Positions 58,751-64,000 of a stretch of 64,000 bases of DNA are shown piece by piece. Both the position numbers and the translations under genes were made by a program. Under the pieces are notes generated by a model. The model worked only from the letters and a program-made list of their open reading frames with translations, did not search any database and was not told where the DNA came from. The first letter of the stretch is position 1; every line of letters begins with the position of its first letter. Source of the stretch: Methanolobus vulcani (GTDB lineage Archaea; Halobacteriota; Methanosarcinia; Methanosarcinales; Methanosarcinaceae); NCBI RefSeq assembly GCF_006546655.1, contig NZ_VIAQ01000008.1, positions 1 to 64,000 of the forward strand, read 5' to 3'.

Positions 58751-60409
58751 AGTAACATAACGATGCATCATCCTGTGACTGTTGAAATAGTAGGCTATCA
58801 TCTCAATTGAATTGTTCATGAGGCACATCCATTCATCCTTTCTATGATAGTATTTAGGGATCATGATGTATTCCAGCTTATTGTACAGGTCATCTAGTTC
58901 TATCATTTCAATTTCTTCAGGTGATTTATTTACATGAGGCATAGGGCCGATAGCATAACCGGTAACACCTTCCACACACCCTTCCAGCCACCAGCCGTCA
59001 AGAACACTGAAATTCACGACACCATTATGGGCTGCTTTCATTCCGCTTGTACCTGAAGCTTCAAGAGGTGTTTTAGGATTGTTCAGCCAGATATCCACGC
59101 CAGGAACAATTTTCATTGCAAGGTCCATACCATAATTTTCAAGGTATGCAATTTCGATTTCACCTTTAAGTTCCTCTTTGTACTGGAAAATCCTTTCAAT
59201 AAATTGTTTCCCCTGTATGTCTCTTGGATGAGCTTTGCCTGCAAATATCAGTTGGATCTTTCCTGCTTCATTTACTTTTCTCAGTCGTTTAAGTTCAGAA
59301 AATATGAAAGTAGGTCTCTTGTACTCTGTAATGCGCCTTGCAAAACCAATTGTCAGAACATCAGGGTCCATGTTTGTTCCGCATTTACTATTAACATAAT
59401 CAAGAAGATCTTTTTTAGCAAGCTGGTGTGCATCCCATATCTCATTATCCGGAATGCTCCTGACCCTTACAAGAAGTTCAGGTTCATTGGCCCAGCCAGG
59501 AAGATACTTGTCGTAAAGTTCCCTGAAATAGGGGCAGACCCATGTATATGAATGTATGCCGTTGGTAATGGCATTGAACTTATAACCGGGAAACATTTTT
59601 TCAGAAATTTCCCTGTGTCTTTTTGCCACTCCGTTGATATGATTGGATAGATTTAATCCAAGAAGAGTCATGTTAAGCTCATGTTGCCCACCGTATTTTT
59701 TGAGTTTCTCAAGATCAACACAATCATTCATTAATTCAAGAACAATATCATATGGAAAAGTATCGTGACCGCTTTCAATTGGAGTGTGAGTGGTAAAAAC
59801 ACAATGATCTTTTACATATAAGGCATCCATGTTGTTCTGACGCAGCAGTTCAGTAGCAAGAAGGCTGGAATGACCCTCGTTCATATGATATTTATTGATC
59901 GAACAACCAAGGCTGTTCAGCATCCTTACACCACCGATTCCAAGTACTATTTCCTGTTTCAGGCGGTATTTTCTGTCTCCTCCGTAAAGGCTGTAAGTAA
60001 TTCGCCTGTCTTCCGGATTATTTTCTTCAATATCCGTATCCAGGAAGATAACAGGAACTTTTTTATCGGTTAGGCTGAAGTGATTGTATATCCATGCCTG
60101 TATCCTTACGTCCCTTCCCTGTATCTTAACTGTTACTTTATAGGGCAAAAGTTGCATATAATTAGAAGGTGTCCAGTCATGCTGATGCTCGGTTTGTCTG
60201 CCTGCATCATCCAGTTTTTGCATGAAATAGCCTTTTTTGTTAAGGAGGGTGACACCTATTAAAGGAAGACCCAGATCGGCACTTGCTTTTATTGTGTCTC
60301 CGGCCAGTATGCCCAGACCGCCACTGTAGGTCGGCATTTCATTTTTCAATCCAATTTCCATTGAAAAATAGGCAATCTTACTTCCGCTTACTCCAATAAC
60401 ATTATCCAT
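58736..60409 (-). CDS. glgP: Alpha-glucan (glycogen/maltodextrin) phosphorylase
   Basis: A GT35 enzyme of about 557 residues releasing glucose-1-phosphate from glucan ends. AYFSMEIGLKNEMPTYSGGL is the N-terminal signature of the short archaeal/thermophile class; NEGHSSLLATELLR, FARRITEYKRPTF and GTSGMKAAHNGV (PLP lysine) are present. AAAGGTG points to ATG 60409, four codons after a GTG. It follows GpgS on the same strand (101 bases), so it likely feeds glucose units into nucleotide-sugar supply for glucosylglycerate (inference). Confidence 0.92.
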   Translation of the reverse strand: MDNVIGVSGSKIAYFSMEIGLKNEMPTYSGGLGILAGDTIKASADLGLPLIGVTLLNKKGYFMQKLDDAGRQTEHQHDWTPSNYMQLLPYKVTVKIQGRDVRIQAWIYNHFSLTDKKVPVIFLDTDIEENNPEDRRITYSLYGGDRKYRLKQEIVLGIGGVRMLNSLGCSINKYHMNEGHSSLLATELLRQNNMDALYVKDHCVFTTHTPIESGHDTFPYDIVLELMNDCVDLEKLKKYGGQHELNMTLLGLNLSNHINGVAKRHREISEKMFPGYKFNAITNGIHSYTWVCPYFRELYDKYLPGWANEPELLVRVRSIPDNEIWDAHQLAKKDLLDYVNSKCGTNMDPDVLTIGFARRITEYKRPTFIFSELKRLRKVNEAGKIQLIFAGKAHPRDIQGKQFIERIFQYKEELKGEIEIAYLENYGMDLAMKIVPGVDIWLNNPKTPLEASGTSGMKAAHNGVVNFSVLDGWWLEGCVEGVTGYAIGPMPHVNKSPEEIEMIELDDLYNKLEYIMIPKYYHRKDEWMCLMNNSIEMIAYYFNSHRMMHRYVTEAYL

Positions 60410-60510
60410 GTTGTCTAACACCTTTGTTACATATACATTATTTAATAAGATTATATATGATATTCTTGAGAATTAAAAAGACTTTCTGGTAAGATTTTTG
60501 AATTTCAGTT

Positions 60511-61743
60511 TCATTTTGATTGCATGGAATCAAGGTCCTTCAAAGCAGCATCCCTTAATTGTTCTCTCAGGTCTGGTATCGCCGACAATGCCCGCTTCCA
60601 GTCCGGCATCTGAATACTATGGGGCGTTTCCAGATGGGAATATTCCTGATAGGAATTACCTGTATCCAGGATTATCCGGGAGAAGACCTCAACATACCTT
60701 TCTTCCACATGCCTGTCATATTTCAGATTATTACATATGGCATCAGCATGATGCTGTCTGATAAGATCCTGTGCAAAGCGTATGTACTTCACATACACAC
60801 TCTGAATGAAGGACTGGGAGATATGGACGCTTGTGGTCTCATTGGCAATACGGAGCAGGGTTAGTACAATATCATTCACCATCTTTGACAGACCTTCACT
60901 TACGTCCTCTCCGGCATCCTTGTGTTTGTGTTCATAGAACCCAAGATCAGTCTGACATGTTCTTTTCAGGGAACTGTTCCTATAAACTTCAGCAAGAAGA
61001 CCCACTTCAAGCCCCCAGTCGGCCGGAAACCTCAGGTGTAACGCAAGGTCAGATGAAAAAGCGAATTCTCCTGCCAGTGTATATCTGAAAGCCTGAAGAT
61101 AATCAAGTACATGGGATTCGTAGTTAACATCCTTCTGTAAAGCTACCAGGAACGGACGGACAAAGAGACGGAAGACCCTTCCATACATAATCCCTTGCTT
61201 TCTGTTTATGCGTGCATAGTATCCTTTGTTAAAAAGGAAGTTAAGGTCTGGATTCAATATAGGATATAATAGTTTAGCCGGGAAGTCCTTTGAATATGTA
61301 ACAACATCCGCATCGTGAAGTGCAATAGCAAATGAATTAAGACTTGCTACACCAATAGCAAGCCATACATCCTTGCCCTTGCCCCTAAACTGGGAGAAAT
61401 CAAGATCCTTTTCACTCATCTCATCAACGACTTTTGAGACATTCGGACCATTGCACCATACCACTATATGATTCAATTCAAGTTTCCGAAAGAAACGTAC
61501 TACATGTTCGTATTCTTCCCTGCTATCAGCAGCAAGCGAAATGACAACTTCATTAATGAACTCACATTTATTCAGTTCATCACGTATGTTTGCAAGGCAT
61601 GGACTTTTAATTTCCTTGTACAGCATTGGAATTATCAAAGCAGCAGGTCTTGATTTAGAAAGTTCCTGTAAATGCCTTACCATTACGCTATTATCTGTTG
61701 CAAAATCATGTATTGTAGTTATTTTCTCCTGATAAAAATCCAT
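60511..61743 (-). CDS. gpgS: Glucosyl-3-phosphoglycerate synthase
   Basis: A 410-residue GT81-type enzyme transferring glucose from an NDP-glucose to 3-phosphoglycerate, the first step in glucosylglycerate synthesis, known in Methanococcoides. Motifs: FRGKGKDVWLAIGVAS, FAIALHDADVVTYSKDF (DxD), FAFSSDLALHLRFPADWGLE and a C-terminal helical extension. GGGAGTGA precedes the ATG. It lies between the GH15 and phosphorylase genes; a phosphatase of the GpgP type begins upstream at the window's right edge. Confidence 0.86.
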   Translation of the reverse strand: MDFYQEKITTIHDFATDNSVMVRHLQELSKSRPAALIIPMLYKEIKSPCLANIRDELNKCEFINEVVISLAADSREEYEHVVRFFRKLELNHIVVWCNGPNVSKVVDEMSEKDLDFSQFRGKGKDVWLAIGVASLNSFAIALHDADVVTYSKDFPAKLLYPILNPDLNFLFNKGYYARINRKQGIMYGRVFRLFVRPFLVALQKDVNYESHVLDYLQAFRYTLAGEFAFSSDLALHLRFPADWGLEVGLLAEVYRNSSLKRTCQTDLGFYEHKHKDAGEDVSEGLSKMVNDIVLTLLRIANETTSVHISQSFIQSVYVKYIRFAQDLIRQHHADAICNNLKYDRHVEERYVEVFSRIILDTGNSYQEYSHLETPHSIQMPDWKRALSAIPDLREQLRDAALKDLDSMQSK

Positions 61744-61822
61744 TAGTACTCACTCCCTTTATTACCCCTTTTAATATTGAATTATGGAAATATGTATAAT
61801 TTGATCATCTGCTAAAGAGCAG

Positions 61823-63064
61823 CTATTTGAAAGAGTATTCATTATCAAATTTACTGGTATAATTCCTGTAAGCTCTGATATATTCTGCATGCGGCCATAT
61901 CAGAGGTATTGTTACATACGCAAGGCCGTCCCCCCATTTAGGATGTGAACGGACGTTTTCTATCATGGTCATTTTACTGTCCCTGAGTATCTTGGCATTG
62001 GTATAGTCCTCCAGCCAGAGTTCAAACCTGTCTATTGTTGAGATATGTTCAGGCAACATGCAGTTGTGAGCCATATCAACCACCCAGCCAAGGTACATTT
62101 CGGCCATATCCATGTTATCGGTTTCAACATAATGGTTGGCAAGCTGGCATGTAAAATGACACCATGGCCCGTATCCGCCGTTATTCCTACCCCAGTATTC
62201 AGGATACCTGTTAAGTCCCCCTATTTCCTGGTCCCAGAGTTTTTCATGTATTCTTTTTACAGTGGACCTGATCTTCACATCATGGTCACTCAGAAGTCCG
62301 AAATATGCAGGTGAATACTCCACCACATCCACATCTATTACAGTGGAAGCAAATGCATCATAACCAATTGGTTTGCTGTTGCGGTCTTTTATTCTTATGC
62401 ATTTGATGAAAGACCTTCTTCTCGGACTGTAAAGACGAGTCAGAATTGAATCCTTTACTTTTTGTGCTTCTGACTTCCACTCAGAAACATCTTTACCAAT
62501 TGCCTCTCCCATTTTTACGGCTGCAAGTACTCCGGCACAGCAGGCACAGTTAGCATATATCTCAAATCCATGCTCATATGCCGGATACTCATGAATGCTA
62601 TTGATGGTATGAATTAGGTCAACCTCTTCATTCTTGTTCATGAGAATGAAGTCCACAGCTTTTGTGACCTGTTCCCAATACTTTTCAACAAACCCACGGT
62701 CTGCCATTTCATCAAAAAAGGAAGCACCTGTGGCTTCAAAGTATTTTCCCATTGCAAACAGGACAAGACCATTACCGTCTATCTGCAGATCCTTGTAACT
62801 TGCATCGTTTCCATCAACATCATATCTCTGGGAGAACTCCCCTAGAGGTTTTTGGGCATTCAGGACAAATTCAAGTCCTTTCTTTGCCTCATCCAGCATG
62901 CCCGCGGCAACCGCACCGAGAATATCTACTGAATGGTCTCTTGGATATATGAATGGGTAACGGGTGCCCGGTGGACTTGCATAGAAACCTCCATTCTCAT
63001 GCTGATTTTCTTTCAGAATCCTGACACTATTCTCGTATATTTTAGCAGCCTGTGGGAAATTCAA
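61823..63064 (-). CDS. Glycoside hydrolase family 15-like glucan hydrolase
   Basis: A 413-residue (alpha/alpha)6-barrel enzyme: NGGFYASPPGTRYPFIYPRD, LQIDGNGLVLFAMGKYF, GGLNRYPEYWGRNNGGYGPW and DYTNAKILRD. No signal peptide, so cytoplasmic. GH15 members hydrolyse glucoamylase-type bonds or trehalose; short archaeal ones without starch-binding domains act on malto-oligosaccharides. Probable general acid/base glutamates are in EYPAYEHG and ELWLEDY, not certain. It starts 21 bases after the upstream unknown gene's stop: same operon. Confidence 0.78.
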   Translation of the reverse strand: MNFPQAAKIYENSVRILKENQHENGGFYASPPGTRYPFIYPRDHSVDILGAVAAGMLDEAKKGLEFVLNAQKPLGEFSQRYDVDGNDASYKDLQIDGNGLVLFAMGKYFEATGASFFDEMADRGFVEKYWEQVTKAVDFILMNKNEEVDLIHTINSIHEYPAYEHGFEIYANCACCAGVLAAVKMGEAIGKDVSEWKSEAQKVKDSILTRLYSPRRRSFIKCIRIKDRNSKPIGYDAFASTVIDVDVVEYSPAYFGLLSDHDVKIRSTVKRIHEKLWDQEIGGLNRYPEYWGRNNGGYGPWCHFTCQLANHYVETDNMDMAEMYLGWVVDMAHNCMLPEHISTIDRFELWLEDYTNAKILRDSKMTMIENVRSHPKWGDGLAYVTIPLIWPHAEYIRAYRNYTSKFDNEYSFK

Positions 63065-63085
63065 AAAATCACTCCTTTTTAGGTC

Positions 63086-63616
63086 TTACTTATCAAGGTA
63101 TTCTACTTTATTTACACAAAAAGCACGGTCGAGTATTTTATTTACCTGTTCCTTTGTCATCCTGGCTTTTTCTATTGCTTCTTCATTGTAAACTTTGATG
63201 TTCTTAATTACCGATTTACTACCCACATTGTAGATTCTTGCTCCTGCAAGTTCAGCCCGGCGCTTGACATAACTAGTCTGAAATATGTCAAGAACACTTA
63301 TTATAGCAGGATAATTCCAGGGTTCATCTGATTCTTCTTTTAGTTTGTTCACGTAGTTTGTAAGCTCAGTAAACTGGTGCGGAGTCTCCCCACCATAAAT
63401 ATGAATGAAATCTATCAACTCGTTTCCAAAAGGATAGATTGGAAGATAGTTTATGTCATCCTCCCACGCACCTTCAAATCCAGGACCTTCTATGTCAGCC
63501 AGTTTGGTGCCAAGGGTATCGATCCATTCATAAGTCTTCTCAACCCCTGAGATATCCACCATTTCAACTATCCCAATTAAAAATGCTTTTGGAAGTATGT
63601 TCTTTAACCGTATCAT
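63086..63616 (-). CDS. Unknown protein in the glucosylglycerate cluster
   Basis: A 176-residue soluble protein, not recognised. It is acidic in the middle (GAWEDDINYLPIYPFGNELI), with a helical C-terminus (ARMTKEQVNKILDRAFCVNK). No metal-binding cluster, membrane segment or nucleotide motif is obvious. GGGAGA lies before the ATG. It is upstream of the GH15-like gene by 21 bases, and downstream of the partial GpgP-type phosphatase, all on the same strand, so a role in glucan or glucosylglycerate metabolism or its control is inferred from context. Confidence 0.6.
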   Translation of the reverse strand: MIRLKNILPKAFLIGIVEMVDISGVEKTYEWIDTLGTKLADIEGPGFEGAWEDDINYLPIYPFGNELIDFIHIYGGETPHQFTELTNYVNKLKEESDEPWNYPAIISVLDIFQTSYVKRRAELAGARIYNVGSKSVIKNIKVYNEEAIEKARMTKEQVNKILDRAFCVNKVEYLDK

Positions 63617-63820
63617 CTTGAGTCTCCCTCTCCTTGATTATTATAATACAATGTATCCTTATGCAAATCATGCGGTATGATTGCTATAAAATATCGGATG
63701 TTATCTACGTCTCCCTTGCATATAGTTTGTATTAAGGGTATAAATAATTTAAAGCTAGCAAGTCTGTAGAAATATTCAAATTATTATCGGAAAAGGAAAA
63801 AGAAGGAATAATAGAGCTTT

Positions 63821-64000
63821 TTACATCAACAACTCTGATATTGCCATGTTCCATCCAACAGGACCTATGCCTTCAACTTTGTTGACTTTTGCATCCATTA
63901 TTTTAGGGTCATGCTTGCCGTTATGTTTTTGAACTAAATACGGAATATCAACGACTTTCAGCATTGGATAATCATTAAGACTATCCCCAAGACCTACTGT
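63821..64000 (-). CDS. Glucosyl/mannosyl-3-phosphoglycerate phosphatase (C-terminal part)
   Basis: Incomplete: the 5' part lies beyond the window. The last 59 residues include GLGDSLNDYPMLKVVDIPYL, the HAD motif IV of the MPGP/GPGP family, and a C-terminal VEGIGPVGWNMAISELL. These phosphatases remove phosphate from the product of GpgS, giving glucosylglycerate. With GpgS at 60511-61743 on the same strand it completes the pathway. The 204-base gap 63617-63820 shows AT-rich promoter-like boxes for the next gene and nothing else. Confidence 0.8.
   Translation of the reverse strand, partial: TVGLGDSLNDYPMLKVVDIPYLVQKHNGKHDPKIMDAKVNKVEGIGPVGWNMAISELLM

Noticed and set aside
1-64000. tRNA genes and CRISPR arrays
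   Set aside because: I found no cloverleaf with a T-loop consensus and no short regularly spaced repeats by eye; a tRNAscan or CRISPR search could still overturn this.

Overview
The window comes from a methylotrophic methanogenic archaeon of the Methanosarcinales. This follows from membrane-type heterodisulfide reductase (HdrE-HdrD), a methanogenesis marker 9 protein, an acceptor-type dihydromethanopterin reductase, MCM, a tRNA-splicing endonuclease, a two-subunit pyruvate carboxylase, archaeal RNase P RNA and archaeal TATA-type promoters. The pairing with glucosyl-3-phosphoglycerate synthase fits the Methanolobus/Methanococcoides group, but the genus is inferred only.

Layout. 27-2731: an operon of an actin-like ATPase and a long coiled-coil protein. 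2965-17169: a polyphosphate neighbourhood. On the minus strand a ferredoxin, a membrane-anchored CHAD protein, PPK1 and a short PPX lie in series; diverging from them are an MgtC-family membrane protein and a two-domain PPK2-type phosphotransferase; further on is a CYTH protein fused to the HD domain that normally ends PPX. A large multi-PAS kinase (11929-15873) sits inside this neighbourhood and is flanked by an exact 15-bp direct repeat. 17274-28434: a sensory region with a CheR-like methyltransferase, CheW, two very long soluble chemoreceptors, a decayed second CheW and an HTH-PAS regulator. 28658-33499: pyruvate carboxylase B and A, biotin ligase and a small S-layer-like protein.

33554-38386: an information-processing operon (MCM, DUF424, two coiled-coil proteins) and a TrmJ-like methyltransferase. 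38647-42010: hdrED and two DUF116 proteins. 42046-42432: RNase P RNA on the minus strand. 42620-45780: small genes (one a DUF1059 protein with no ordinary start codon), a GDT1-type transporter and a solitary TnpB element with a recognisable RNA/guide end. 46054-49695: a hybrid histidine kinase. 50074-53571: marker 9 and three genes tied to tetrahydromethanopterin biosynthesis. 53595-57319: PHP protein, a stem-capped G-rich element, HflX, DUF2209-like protein and tRNA endonuclease. 57566-64000: glucan and glucosylglycerate metabolism (GT-A glycosyltransferase, glucan phosphorylase, GpgS, GH15 hydrolase, unknown protein, partial GpgP-type phosphatase).

Together the genes describe a cell that stores phosphate and energy as polyphosphate and glucan, makes glucosylglycerate as a compatible solute, conserves energy through the heterodisulfide reductase branch of methanogenesis, feeds biosynthesis through pyruvate carboxylase, and has elaborate cytoplasmic sensing. 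The strongest candidates for something undescribed are the polyphosphate neighbourhood with its redistributed PPX domains, the actin/coiled-coil operon, the stem-capped G-rich element, and genes whose best Shine-Dalgarno-placed start is AUU or AUA.
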